From: CAZUFB01 sp048173955
GTDB taxonomy: Bacteria; Actinomycetota; Coriobacteriia; Coriobacteriales; UMGS124
NCBI GenBank assembly: GCA_048173955.1
Contig: DBEYOB010000050.1
Location: forward strand, 1 to 46,134
Length of the DNA stretch: 46,134 nucleotides
Reading direction: 5' to 3'
This document shows, in pieces, positions 15,033-23,872 of this stretch. The notes beneath the pieces were generated by a model. The model was not told the origin of the DNA, did no database searches, and saw only the letters and a list, made by a program, of their open reading frames with translations. Numbering within the stretch: the stretch's first letter is position 1; every line of letters begins with the position of its first letter. Position numbers and translations under genes: made by a program.

Positions 15033-16541
15033 ATGGAAGAAGCCTCTCGCGACAGCGTGCCAAGCATCCCGGCCGCCCCCGGTCCCGACCGGGCGGGCGA
15101 GCCGTCGTCGGCCGCCTCGCCCGGGCACGCCGACGGGAGAGGCGGCCCCGACGGCACCCTCGTCGCCGGCGGGGCGACCCGCCGCCCCGGGGACGGCCTC
15201 GAAGGTTATCTCGCGTCGCTGCTGCGCGACGACTGCTTCCGCGTCGATGCGGTCCTCAAGGCGTCGGCGGTGGAGGAGACCCAGCGCGTCTTTTTCGAGG
15301 GGGCGAACGGCGCCGAGCAGGGCCCCTACATCCGCAAGCTCATCGACCGCGACGCCGGCATCGGGTCGGTCTACCGCGAGCTGTTCGAGCTGAGGCGCGC
15401 CGGACGCAGGCAGCGCTACCTGCCGGCGGTCTACGACTGCCACGAGGCGGGCGGGAGGCTGGTCGTTCTGATGGGACACGCCTGCGGCGAGACGCTGCGG
15501 GAGCTGGTGGGGCGAGAGCCGGACGCGCGGGGCCGCCTCGGTCTCGCCCTGCGCGTCTTCCCGGCGCTGTGCGAGGCGGTCGCCGAGCTGCACGGCGCGC
15601 TCGGGCATCCGGTCGTCCACCGCGACGTCACGCCCTCGAACGTCGTCTGCCCCGCGGGCGACCCGTCGGCGCTCACGCTCGTCGACCTGGGCATCGCGCG
15701 CTCATACGACCCCGACGCCGACGGCGACACCGCCTATTTCGGGACGCGCCCCTACGCCCCTCCCGAGCAGTTCGGGTTCGGCCAGACCGACGTGCGCACC
15801 GATGTGTACGCCCTGGGCATGGTGCTCTTTTTCTGCCTGACGGGACGCGACGCTGACCGCGGCGACCGCAGGCGGCGCTTCGCCGACCCCGGGGTGCCCG
15901 AGCCGCTGCGCCGCGTGGTCGAGTGGGCGACGATGCTCGAGCCCCTTTCGCGCTACCGGGACCCCGGCGAGCTCCGGCGGGCGTTCGACGACGCCTGCCG
16001 TGAGGCCGGGGCGCCCTGCGGCCGGGAGCGGGACGGCGGCGGGCGAGGAGGGAGCGGCGCCGTTGCGGCGGACGGCGTCGAAGTGGGCGCCGTCCCCGCT
16101 GCCGTCGCGTCGCCCTGCGGCTCGGGGGCTGCCGATCCCGCTGCCGCCTCTGCTCCCGAACCGGGCGCCGGGCCGGTCATCCGCGCGTTCGGTCCCCGCA
16201 CCCCGGCGTGGGTCGGGCGGCTGTGGAACGGTGCGGTCGTGGCGGCCTATGCGTTCATGCTCGCCGTGTGCGTTCGCGCCGCCTTTGTCCCCGTGCCCGA
16301 GAACGCGGGATGGCCGCCGTGGCTCCGCGTCTACAGCTACCTGGTCGCGGTGAACGGCGTCTTTGCCGTCGCGGCGTACCTTCTGCTCGACCGGCGCAGG
16401 CTGGGCACGCGCGTCCCCGCCCTCGCCCGGCGCCATCCCGTGCTCGAGATTCTCGTCTGCCTCGGCCTGGCCGCGGCGGACTGGGCTCTCTATGCGGTCG
16501 TCGGCCTTGTCGCCGCTTCGATGGGTTTTGTCGAACTGTAG
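15033..16541 (+). CDS. Membrane-anchored serine/threonine protein kinase
   Basis: A 502-residue protein. Kinase domain about 65-325: a degenerate glycine loop, catalytic lysine K102 (YIRKLID), HRD at 196-198 (VVHRDVTPSNVV, N203), DLG in place of DFG (218-220) and APPE (242-245). A Pro/Ala/Gly-rich linker follows, then three or four C-terminal membrane helices (around 405-430, 440-462 and 475-500). The order kinase, linker, membrane with no extracellular sensor domain resembles actinobacterial kinases with minimal outside loops. It phosphorylates Ser/Thr of unknown targets; the HTH protein encoded just upstream is the first candidate. Confidence 0.9.
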   Translation: MEEASRDSVPSIPAAPGPDRAGEPSSAASPGHADGRGGPDGTLVAGGATRRPGDGLEGYLASLLRDDCFRVDAVLKASAVEETQRVFFEGANGAEQGPYIRKLIDRDAGIGSVYRELFELRRAGRRQRYLPAVYDCHEAGGRLVVLMGHACGETLRELVGREPDARGRLGLALRVFPALCEAVAELHGALGHPVVHRDVTPSNVVCPAGDPSALTLVDLGIARSYDPDADGDTAYFGTRPYAPPEQFGFGQTDVRTDVYALGMVLFFCLTGRDADRGDRRRRFADPGVPEPLRRVVEWATMLEPLSRYRDPGELRRAFDDACREAGAPCGRERDGGGRGGSGAVAADGVEVGAVPAAVASPCGSGAADPAAASAPEPGAGPVIRAFGPRTPAWVGRLWNGAVVAAYAFMLAVCVRAAFVPVPENAGWPPWLRVYSYLVAVNGVFAVAAYLLLDRRRLGTRVPALARRHPVLEILVCLGLAAADWALYAVVGLVAASMGFVEL

Positions 16542-16673
16542 CGCCGCGGACGCCGCAATCCCGTATGATGTCGGGAAACGAGTTGCCCGCGGACGAAGGC
16601 CGCTGCGCTTGCCGGCCGCCGGCGGCTGCCGGCTGCCGGCCGCCCGCGGTCGCGAAGACGAGAGGATCCGCCC

Positions 16674-17042
16674 GTGCGCATCAAACCACCGTCGGAGACG
16701 ACGCCGACGCCAGGCAAGAAGGCCAAGCCGACCACGCGCGCCGAGCGCTCGGCCGCAAACGCCGCCACCCGCCTCGAGAACCGCCATCTGGAGCGCGACT
16801 ATTTCGGCCGGCCCATCAGGCCCGCCGCCCCCGAGGAGGGGCTGACGACCGCGGCGGTCAAGCGCGTGCGGGAGGGCACAGTGCGCCTCGACGCCTGGCT
16901 CGTCGCGCACGGCTTCGCCGATTCGCGCGCAAAGGCCAAGGCCCTGATCGACGGGGGTAGGGTGAGCGTCAAGGGCGTCACGAAGGTCAAGGCGAGCACC
17001 GCCGTGGCGGAGGATGCCTGCATCGAGGTGCAGGGGGAGTGA
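16674..17042 (+). CDS. S4-domain RNA-binding protein
   Basis: A 122-residue basic protein. Residues ~1-65 are a lysine/arginine-rich, low-complexity tail; residues 70-115 (RLDAWLVAHGFADSRAKAKA, GGRVSVKGV) form an S4 domain, which binds structured RNA such as rRNA. S4-only proteins often act in ribosome quality control or rRNA modification. The start is GTG at 16674 with AGAGGA upstream. Its TGA stop overlaps the GTG of the methyltransferase by 4 bases, so the two genes are translationally coupled, consistent with both acting on RNA. Confidence 0.88.
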   Translation: MRIKPPSETTPTPGKKAKPTTRAERSAANAATRLENRHLERDYFGRPIRPAAPEEGLTTAAVKRVREGTVRLDAWLVAHGFADSRAKAKALIDGGRVSVKGVTKVKASTAVAEDACIEVQGE

Positions 17043-18022
17043 GCGCCGCCGGGAATCTCGGGAACGGGTCGGCCTGCGGCGATCTGTCCTACGGGGAGGC
17101 GTCGGCGTGCCTGCCGTCCTTTTTCGAACCGATGCTCGTCGCGCAGTACGGCCCCGACGCGGCGCGCCGCGTGGTCGCCGGCTGTGCTGTGCGGCGCCCG
17201 GTGACGCTGCGCGCCAACGCGCTCAAGGCGTCGCGCGCGGAGGTGGCTGCCGCCCTCGAGGAGGCGGGCATCGCGTGGGAGGGCGTGCCGTGGTACCCCG
17301 ACGCGTTCGTGCTGCGGGGCGTGCGCGAGCGCGCGGTGTGGGACCTGCCCCTCTACCAGGAGGGCAAGGTCTACCTGCAGAGCCTCTCGTCGATGCTGCC
17401 GCCGCTGGTTCTGGGGCCGCGCCCGGGGGCCGACGTGCTCGACATGGCGGCAGCGCCGGGCGGCAAGACCACGCAGATGGCCGCGCTTTCCGGCGGGAAG
17501 GCGCGCATCACCGCCTGCGAGATGCACGGCCCGCGCGCCGAGAAGCTCGCGTTCAACCTCGAGCGCCAGGGCGCGGCGTGCGTCAGCGTCATGCGCACGG
17601 ACTCGCGCCGGCTCGACGACTTCTTCCGCTTCGACCAGATCCTGCTCGACGCGCCCTGCTCGGGCTCGGGCACGCTCGACGTGCGCGACCCCAAGCTTGC
17701 CCGGCGCTTCACCCCCGAGCTGGTGGAGAAGTCGAGGCGCTCGCAGACGGCCCTTCTGCGCAAGGGGCTGTCCTTGCTCAAGCCGGGGGAGTGCCTGGTG
17801 TATTCGACCTGCTCGGTGCTCGCCTGCGAAAACGAGGACATCGTGCGTGCGGCGGTCAAGGGCAAGCCCTGCGAGGTGGTCCCCATCGAGGCTGTCGGCG
17901 GGGTGCCGATTGACGCGTGCGGCCTGCCGCTGCTCCCGACGAGCCTGTCCGGAACGCTGTGCGTGTGCCCGACCGAGCGGTACGAGGGCTTCTTCGTGGC
18001 GAAGATCAGGAAGGTCGGGTAG
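17039..18022 (+). CDS. RsmB/NOP2-family RNA m5C methyltransferase
   Basis: A 327-residue S-adenosylmethionine-dependent enzyme that methylates cytosine C5 in rRNA or tRNA. The SAM-binding motif AAAPGGKTTQ is at 137-146; the two catalytic cysteines are C207 (DAPCSGSG) and C258 (YSTCS). The N-terminal ~120 residues are the usual RNA-binding extension; there is no C-terminal PUA domain, as the protein ends after the catalytic fold (YEGFFVAKIRKVG). It is RsmF-like or RsmB-like; the exact target is not decidable here. GTG start overlapping the S4 gene. Confidence 0.93.
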   Translation: MSAAGNLGNGSACGDLSYGEASACLPSFFEPMLVAQYGPDAARRVVAGCAVRRPVTLRANALKASRAEVAAALEEAGIAWEGVPWYPDAFVLRGVRERAVWDLPLYQEGKVYLQSLSSMLPPLVLGPRPGADVLDMAAAPGGKTTQMAALSGGKARITACEMHGPRAEKLAFNLERQGAACVSVMRTDSRRLDDFFRFDQILLDAPCSGSGTLDVRDPKLARRFTPELVEKSRRSQTALLRKGLSLLKPGECLVYSTCSVLACENEDIVRAAVKGKPCEVVPIEAVGGVPIDACGLPLLPTSLSGTLCVCPTERYEGFFVAKIRKVG

Positions 18023-18039
18023 GGCCGCGGCCCCTTCCC

Positions 18040-18843
18040 TCACTCCAACCCCGCGAGCGTGCGCATCGCGTAGCCTGCCAGCATGAGGCCGGCAGCGGGG
18101 GGCACCCAGCTCGCCGTGCCGACCGGCCTGCCGTCGCCGAGGGCGGCGCGGTCCTCTTCGTCCGCCGGCACCCTGCACGGCGGCTCCTTCGAGTAGAGCA
18201 CGGCCATGCGGCGGATGCCCAGATTCCGCGCCTGCTTGCGCACCGCCTTGCACAGCGGGCACACGCTCGTCTCGTAGATGTCGGCAATCTCGAACAGCTC
18301 GGGATGCAGCTTGTTGCCCGTGCCCATGGCGCTGACGAGCGGCGTGCCGCGCCCTTCGCAGCAGGAGGCGAGGGCGAGCTTGGCCGCGACGGTGTCCTGC
18401 GCGTCGACGACGAAGTCGGGCGCATACCGCTCCAGCAGCCCCGACGCGTTGTCGGCCGTCACGCGCAGACCGACCTGCTCGACGTGCGCGCGGGGGGCGA
18501 CGGCGGCGACCAGCCTTGCGGCTGCCTCGACCTTGGGCAGACCGACGGTCTGCACGTACGCCACGGCCTGGCGGTTCATGTTCGAGGGGACGACGCGGTC
18601 GGGGTCGACCAGCACGAGGGTGCCGACGCCCCCGCGGGCGAGCGCCTCGACGCAGCTGCCGCCCACACCGCCCACGCCGACCACCATGACGGTCGAGCCG
18701 GCGAGCCGCTCGAGCGCCTCGCGGCCTATGAGCAGGCGCGTCTTGTAGGACGGGTCGAGGTCGGGGTCCATCCCGAGGTCGGGGCTGGGGTCGACGCGGG
18801 AGCCGGGGGACGCCGTGCCAGCACTGCCGATGCCGTCAGCCAA
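18040..18843 (-). CDS. tcdA: tRNA threonylcarbamoyladenosine dehydratase-like ThiF/E1 protein
   Basis: A 267-residue E1-like adenylating enzyme. GVGGVGG (56-62) is the nucleotide-binding loop, D80 lies at the end of the second strand (LVLVDPD), and NMNRQ (88-92) carries the Asn/Arg of the family. CPLCKAVRKQ supplies a CxxC seen in many TcdA/YgdL homologues. TcdA converts tRNA t6A37 to its cyclic form using ATP. The start is TTG at 18843 with GGGAGG upstream; it overlaps the ArsC-like gene by 8 bases, so translation is coupled. The N-terminal ~30 residues are a variable extension. Confidence 0.85.
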   Translation of the reverse strand: MADGIGSAGTASPGSRVDPSPDLGMDPDLDPSYKTRLLIGREALERLAGSTVMVVGVGGVGGSCVEALARGGVGTLVLVDPDRVVPSNMNRQAVAYVQTVGLPKVEAAARLVAAVAPRAHVEQVGLRVTADNASGLLERYAPDFVVDAQDTVAAKLALASCCEGRGTPLVSAMGTGNKLHPELFEIADIYETSVCPLCKAVRKQARNLGIRRMAVLYSKEPPCRVPADEEDRAALGDGRPVGTASWVPPAAGLMLAGYAMRTLAGLE

Positions 18844-19210
18844 GGAGCGCCTCCCATTCGGCCTCCTTGAACCCGACGAGCACGAAGCCGTCTCCCACGA
18901 CGACGGGGCGCTTCACGAGCATGCCGTCGCTTGCGAGGAGCTCGTAGCACTCCCCGTCGGTCATGCCGGCGTCGAGCCGGGCCTTTATCCCCAGCTCGCG
19001 GTATTTGACGCCGCTCGTGTTGAAGAAGCGGCGCAGGGGAAGGCCGCTCGCCGCGTGCCATGCCTTGAGCTCGGCGGCGGTGGGGGCATCCTCCACGATG
19101 TGGCGGTCGGTGTGGGGGATGCCGTGGGCGTCGAGCCACGCCTTCGCCTTCTTGCAGGTCGAGCAGGGCGGGTATTCGACGAACAGCACGGTGCCGCGCT
19201 GGTGGGCCAT
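18836..19210 (-). CDS. ArsC/Spx-family thioredoxin-fold protein
   Basis: A 124-residue protein of the arsenate reductase/Spx-like family. The N-terminal redox motif is C16-S-T-C19 (PPCSTCKKAKAWLDAHGI), and the cis-proline region is VKRPVVV. The CxxC form and lack of the full arsenate-binding arginine set make it closer to the YffB/Spx-like group than to a proven arsenate reductase, so the substrate is uncertain. It is the first gene of a two-gene leftward operon with tcdA. Confidence 0.85.
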   Translation of the reverse strand: MAHQRGTVLFVEYPPCSTCKKAKAWLDAHGIPHTDRHIVEDAPTAAELKAWHAASGLPLRRFFNTSGVKYRELGIKARLDAGMTDGECYELLASDGMLVKRPVVVGDGFVLVGFKEAEWEALLG

Positions 19211-19367
19211 CGGGGTCGCCTGCCTTTCTCATCGTCGGTCGTATCGGTCGGGGCGGCGTGCCCAGTGCGTGGTGATGCCGCGCTCGGCGCCGCGGTTCGC
19301 CCCGCCGTATTGTAAGGTATACGCCGGCCAAAACGGACAGGATACGGAAACGAGAGGTAGACCAGCC

Positions 19368-20531
19368 ATGCAGTTCTCCCACCGGCTCGACGCGTTCGGC
19401 GAAGAGGTGTTCGCGGCGCTCAACGAACGCCGTCTCGAGCTCGAGGCGCAAGGGCGCACCATCTACAACCTGAGCGTCGGGACGCCCGACTTCGCGCCGT
19501 CCCCGCACATCGTCGACGCGCTGGTCGAAAGCGCGCGCGACCCCCAGAGCTGGAAGTACACCCTGCGCGACATCCCCGAGCTCAAGCGGGCGGTGTGCGA
19601 CTACTACGCGCGCCGCTACGGCGTAGAGGGCATCGAGCCCGACATGGTGACCTCGGTCTGCGGCACGCAGGAGGGGATGGGGCACATGGGGCCGACCTTG
19701 GCCGACCCCGGCGACACGGTGCTGCTGCCCGACCCGTGCTACCCGGTCTTCCGGGCGGCTGCACTGCTTGCGGGCGCAGAGCCCTACTACTACCGCCTGA
19801 GCGCCGAGCACGGCTTCCTTCCCCACGTCGCCGACATTCCCGCAGAGGTGGCCGACCGAGCGAAGTACATGGTCGTCTCGCTGCCGGCGAACCCGGTCGG
19901 CAGCGTCGGCACCGCCGAGGTGTACGCCGAGATCATCGACTTCGCGCGGGCGCACGACATCCTGATCGTGCACGACAACGCCTACAGCGACATCGTGTTC
20001 GACGGGCCGGCGGGCGGCAGCTTCCTGGGCTGCCCCGGGGCCCTCGAGCAGGGGGTCGAGTTCTTCTCGCTCTCCAAGTCGTTCAACGTGACCGGCGCGC
20101 GCATCGGCTTCCTGGTCGGTCGGCGCGACGTGGTGGCCGCCTTCGCGAAGCTGCGCGGACAGACCGACTTCGGCATGTTCCTGCCGGTGCAGCGGGCGGC
20201 CATCGCCGCGCTCGAGGGGCCGCGCGAGCCGGTCGAGGAGCAGCGCATGCGCTACCAGGAGCGCCGCGACGCCCTGTGCGACGGGCTCGAGTCGATCGGC
20301 TGGGAGCGCCCCAACGCCCACGGCACGATGTTCGTGTGGGCGAAGCTGCCCGGCGGGCGCACCGACAGCATGGCGTTCTGCGAGGAGCTGATGGAGAAGG
20401 CCGGCGTCGTGGTGACGCCGGGTGCGAGCTTCGGCCCGAGCGGGGAGGGCTACGTGCGCATGGCGCTCGTGCTGCCCCCCGCAAAGATAGCTGAAGCCGT
20501 TTCAGCCATCGCCGCCGCGGGTATAAGGTAA
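19368..20531 (+). CDS. PLP-dependent class I/II aminotransferase
   Basis: A 387-residue cytosolic enzyme. The PLP-binding lysine is K237 in SLSKSFNVTGARIGF; other family signatures are LSVGTPDF near the N-terminus, SLPANPVG (substrate loop) and HDNAYSD (PLP-ring aspartate). It resembles alanine/aspartate and LL-diaminopimelate aminotransferases (AlaT/DapL type), and a role in lysine/cell-wall or alanine metabolism is likely, but the substrate cannot be fixed. ATG 19368 has GAGAGGT upstream and a TAAGGT/TATACG-like -10 region at ~19312-19322. The longer open frame upstream lacks a ribosome site. Confidence 0.9.
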   Translation: MQFSHRLDAFGEEVFAALNERRLELEAQGRTIYNLSVGTPDFAPSPHIVDALVESARDPQSWKYTLRDIPELKRAVCDYYARRYGVEGIEPDMVTSVCGTQEGMGHMGPTLADPGDTVLLPDPCYPVFRAAALLAGAEPYYYRLSAEHGFLPHVADIPAEVADRAKYMVVSLPANPVGSVGTAEVYAEIIDFARAHDILIVHDNAYSDIVFDGPAGGSFLGCPGALEQGVEFFSLSKSFNVTGARIGFLVGRRDVVAAFAKLRGQTDFGMFLPVQRAAIAALEGPREPVEEQRMRYQERRDALCDGLESIGWERPNAHGTMFVWAKLPGGRTDSMAFCEELMEKAGVVVTPGASFGPSGEGYVRMALVLPPAKIAEAVSAIAAAGIR

Positions 20532-20565
20532 GCCATCGCCAACCACGACAATCGAAAGGACCAAC

Positions 20566-22482
20566 GTGAACCAGCGAACCAACAGCGATTGGGGCTCACT
20601 GCTTGGCCAGATGTTCGGAATCCCGATGCCCGGCGGCCAGCCCGACCAGGACGGGCCGATCCCGGCCGACGCCACCGTGGGCGGGGACGGGTCGGGCGGT
20701 GCCGGCGGGCCGGGCGGCGTCCGCCGCGGGCCGGGCATCATGGAGACCATCGCCACCTGGAGCCGCCGGGCGCTCATCGTGCTCGCGGTCGTGGCCGTGG
20801 TCGTGCTCGCGGGCTGCTACTGGTGGTTCCATCCGGCCATCAACCTGCATAGCACGCAGGTGTGGAACTGGATCGTGCTCATCGCGCTCGTCGGCATCGC
20901 CGCGCTGTGGATCATGGGCATCCGCCACGACGACCGCAAGAAGCTCTTCCATCGCCTGGCGCTCATCCCGGCGGCGCTCATCGTGGTCTATGCGGTCGGC
21001 TTCGTCGCGGGCATGCCGTTCATCCCGGGCAACGCCGCGCGCTACGCGAGCGTGCTCGAGACGACCGACGGCGACTTCGCGTCCGAGATCAAAGAGGTCG
21101 ACTACTCCGAGATCCCGGTCATCGACCGCGATTCCGCCGTGCTGCTCGGCAACCGCGCGATGGGCTCGATCCCCGAGTACGTCAGCCAGTTCGAGATCAG
21201 CCCGATGTACAGCCAGATCAACTACCAGGGCCGCCCCGTGCGCGTGAGCCCGCTCGTCTATGCGGACCTGTTCAAGTGGTTCATCAACCGCGACGAGGGC
21301 ATCCCCGCCTACGTGCTCGTCGACATGACGACGCAGGAGGCCGAGGTCGTCCGCCTCGACCAGCCGATCCTCTACAGCGAGTCCGAGCCCCTGGCGCGCA
21401 ACATCGACCGCTACGTGCAGCTCAAGTACCCGAGCTACATGTTCGACGAGAAGTCGTTCGAGCTCGACGAGGACGGGACGCCCTGGTGGGTCTTCCCCGT
21501 GCAGAAGCGCACCGTGGGCCTGTTCGACGGCACGACCATCCAGCGCGTCGTGCTCGTCAACGCGTGCACCGGCGAGACGCAGGACTACGCCATCGAGGAC
21601 TGCCCCTCCTGGGTCGACCGCGCCTATCCGAGCGACCTGCTCGTGCAGCAGTACAACTGGAGCGGCATGTACCAGGACGGTTGGCTCAACTCCTGGCTCG
21701 GCCAGGTGGGCGTCGTGCAGGTGACGCCGGGCACGAACGGCATGGCGGGCTACAACTACATCGCCCAGGACGACGACATCTTCCTGTACACCGGCGTGAG
21801 CTCGGTCACGGCCGACAACTCGATTATCGGCTTCATCCTGGTCAACCAGCGCACCGCCGAGTCGCGTTTCTACGCGGTGGCGGGCGCCACCGAGGCGTCG
21901 GCGATGGCCTCTGCCGAGGGCCAGGTCCAGCACCTGGGCTACAAGGCGACCTTCCCGCTGCTGCTCAACATCGAGGGCCAGCCCACCTACTTCATGGCGC
22001 TCAAGGACGCCGCCGGGCTGGTGAAGATGTACGCGATGATCAACATCGAGCGCTATCAGAACGTCGCCGTGGGCAACACGGTGGCCGAGTGCCAGGAAGC
22101 CTACGTGCGGATGCTCGCCCAAGAGGGCGCCATCAGCGAGGAGGCGGCCGCCGAGGTCGCGGCAAGCGACCAGACCTCGGGCACCATCGCCACGATGACC
22201 TCGGCGGTGGTCGACGGCAACTCGCACTTCTATGTGACGCTCGAGGGCGACGAGGCCATCTACGACTTCGCCCTGCCGGCGATGCTCCCCATCGTGACCT
22301 ACCAGGTGGGCGACGAGATCGAGTTCAGCTACGCCGAGGGCGAGGGTTCAAACCCGGTCACCTCGTTCGGCGACGCGACGGCCACCGGCACCGCGTTCGA
22401 GGACGGCGACGTCGCGGCCGAGGCGACGGGGGACGGCACGGGGACCCAGACCTCCGAGGGGGAGGACGGCTCTCAGGCGTAG
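20566..22482 (+). CDS. Large membrane protein of unknown function
   Basis: A 638-residue protein. A glycine-rich N-terminus (about 20-55) is followed by three membrane helices (around 69-89, 97-119 and 127-152). The remaining ~480 residues are soluble, aromatic-rich and probably extracytoplasmic, ending in an acidic, Gly/Thr/Glu-rich tail. No catalytic motif is visible. The GTG start at 20566 has AAAGGA upstream. It follows the aminotransferase by 34 bases in the same direction and may share its transcript. The segments TPWWVFPVQKRTVGLFDGTT and YPSYMF are good search seeds. Confidence 0.85.
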   Translation: MNQRTNSDWGSLLGQMFGIPMPGGQPDQDGPIPADATVGGDGSGGAGGPGGVRRGPGIMETIATWSRRALIVLAVVAVVVLAGCYWWFHPAINLHSTQVWNWIVLIALVGIAALWIMGIRHDDRKKLFHRLALIPAALIVVYAVGFVAGMPFIPGNAARYASVLETTDGDFASEIKEVDYSEIPVIDRDSAVLLGNRAMGSIPEYVSQFEISPMYSQINYQGRPVRVSPLVYADLFKWFINRDEGIPAYVLVDMTTQEAEVVRLDQPILYSESEPLARNIDRYVQLKYPSYMFDEKSFELDEDGTPWWVFPVQKRTVGLFDGTTIQRVVLVNACTGETQDYAIEDCPSWVDRAYPSDLLVQQYNWSGMYQDGWLNSWLGQVGVVQVTPGTNGMAGYNYIAQDDDIFLYTGVSSVTADNSIIGFILVNQRTAESRFYAVAGATEASAMASAEGQVQHLGYKATFPLLLNIEGQPTYFMALKDAAGLVKMYAMINIERYQNVAVGNTVAECQEAYVRMLAQEGAISEEAAAEVAASDQTSGTIATMTSAVVDGNSHFYVTLEGDEAIYDFALPAMLPIVTYQVGDEIEFSYAEGEGSNPVTSFGDATATGTAFEDGDVAAEATGDGTGTQTSEGEDGSQA

Positions 22483-22534
22483 GGCGCAGGGCCGGCCTTC
22501 GGGCCGCGTTTCGCCACAAGGTCGGGCCATGACG

Positions 22535-22567
22535 GGGCCGGCGTCTTCGGGGCGCCGGCCCTTTGCG
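22535..22567 (+). terminator. Intrinsic terminator
   Basis: GGGCCGGCG (22535-22543) and CGCCGGCCC (22553-22561) form a 9-bp stem followed by a short TTTG. It lies 52 bases after the membrane protein stop and before the mobA gene. Confidence 0.7.
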
Positions 22568-22684
22568 TACCGAAGCCGGCTTTGTCGGCCGTTTCGGGAT
22601 GGCCGGGTGCTAAACTACCCTCTGCCAAAGGGGCTGCCGCGGCGTCCGTCGCGGTTCTGCTTGACGAAAAAGGGGGACGTTCGG

Positions 22685-23374
22685 ATGGGGGAGACCGTGA
22701 TGGGGACCGTGTCGAAGGCTGTCGGGACGCCCCTGCTTACCGTGGCGATCCAGGCGGGGGGCGAGTCGCGGCGCATGGGGCGCTCCAAGGCGACGGTGCC
22801 CTTCTGCGGCCGCCCGCTGATCTGCCGGCTCGTGGAGCGGGTCGACCCGGTGGCCGACGAGATTCTGATCACCACCAACGAGCCCGAGAACCTCGGCTTT
22901 CTCGACGACATGCCCCAGGCGCCCCGGATCAGGCTCGAGCGCGACCTGCTCGACTACCGCGGGTCGCTCGCCGGCCTGCTCACCGCGCTCACGCAGGCCT
23001 CCCACGACTACGTCGCGGTGGTCGCCTGCGACATGATGGACGTGAGCGCCTCCGTGCTCGCCGCCGAGCTGGAGTGCGCCGTGCGGGGCGGCCACGACGT
23101 CGTCGTCCCGGTGAACGACCAGGGGTTCGAGCCGTTCCATGCCATCTATCGGCGCAAGCCCTGCCTCGAGTTCGTGCGCCGCTCCCTCGACGCGGGAAAG
23201 ACGAGCATGAAGACGGTTTCCACGAGCAGCGAGCTCGACGTGCGCCGCTTCACGATGGACGAGGTCTTCGCCGTGGAGCCGCGGGGCGGATGCTTCGCCA
23301 ACTGCAACACCCCCGAGGAGCTCAGGCGCGCCGAGGAACGCGTGCTCGGCCTGCGCGGGGGCAGGGCGTCGTAG
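22685..23374 (+). CDS. mobA: Molybdenum cofactor guanylyltransferase
   Basis: A 229-residue nucleotidyltransferase that joins GMP to molybdopterin, making the dinucleotide cofactor used by DMSO-reductase-family enzymes. The GTP-binding signature AIQAGGESRRMGRSKA (21-36) and the metal-binding aspartate D117 (ACDMMDV) are present; length matches the family. ATG 22685 has AAAGGGGGA upstream; the longer open frame begins inside the preceding terminator, so it is not used. A TAAACT box at ~22611 could be its -10. The gene is flanked by terminators on both sides, hence monocistronic. Confidence 0.9.
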   Translation: MGETVMGTVSKAVGTPLLTVAIQAGGESRRMGRSKATVPFCGRPLICRLVERVDPVADEILITTNEPENLGFLDDMPQAPRIRLERDLLDYRGSLAGLLTALTQASHDYVAVVACDMMDVSASVLAAELECAVRGGHDVVVPVNDQGFEPFHAIYRRKPCLEFVRRSLDAGKTSMKTVSTSSELDVRRFTMDEVFAVEPRGGCFANCNTPEELRRAEERVLGLRGGRAS

Positions 23375-23388
23375 CGCCCTTCCCCGGT

Positions 23389-23428
23389 GGCGCCGGCCGG
23401 AGCGGTCGGCTGGCCGGCGCCGTTTCTT
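23389..23428 (+). terminator. Intrinsic terminator after mobA
   Basis: GGCGCCGGCC (23389-23398) pairs with GGCCGGCGCC (23412-23421), a 10-bp perfect stem, followed by GTTTCTT. Confidence 0.8.
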
Positions 23429-23487
23429 CCCGGTGAACATTTCGCCCCGCCGCACGCCCCCGGGTCGCGCGGCGGGGTGCACTTCGC

Positions 23488-23493
23488 TACAAT
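23488..23493 (+). promoter_or_regulatory. Likely -10 box TACAAT of the gat operon
   Basis: TACAAT lies 68 bases before gatC. No recognisable -35 at 17 bases. It is the only good -10 between the mobA terminator and gatC. Confidence 0.5.
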
Positions 23494-23561
23494 CGTGCCG
23501 TCAAAACCGCGCGACCGCCCCGGCGGCGGCGCGCCTGTCACGAGAACCAGCGAGGGACCGC

Positions 23562-23870
23562 ATGAGCCTGACCTTAGACGACGTGCGCGGCATAGCCGAG
23601 TACGCCCGCATCGCGCTCACCGACGAGGAGCTCGTCGAGATGACCGCCTATCTCAACGACACGATCGAAAACGTGCTCGCCCCCATCCGCACCTACGACC
23701 TCGAGGGTGTCGTACCGGTGTTCCACCCCATCGGCGACCTGTCGAACGTCATGCGCGACGACGTGGTGCGCCCGGGGCTGCCGCTCGAGGTCGCCCTTGA
23801 GAACGCCGGGCAGACCGAGGGGCGCTATTTCCGCGTGCCCGCGATTCTGGGAGACGGGGGTGCGGCGTAA
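23562..23870 (+). CDS. gatC: Asp/Glu-tRNA amidotransferase subunit C
   Basis: A 102-residue protein that wraps around GatA and helps hold it to GatB in the tRNA-dependent amidotransferase. The N-terminus LTLDDVRGIAEYARIALTDE and the later PVFHPIGDLSNVMRDDVVRP are typical. ATG 23562 follows GCGAGGGACC. It is the first gene of gatC-gatA-gatB, with 2 bases to gatA. Confidence 0.93.
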   Translation: MSLTLDDVRGIAEYARIALTDEELVEMTAYLNDTIENVLAPIRTYDLEGVVPVFHPIGDLSNVMRDDVVRPGLPLEVALENAGQTEGRYFRVPAILGDGGAA

Positions 23871-23872
23871 AG

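Noticed and set aside
18836..19210. Naming the ArsC-like protein arsC
   Set aside because: It has the CxxC form of the Spx/YffB-like branch and no arsenic genes nearby, so the function is not supported.
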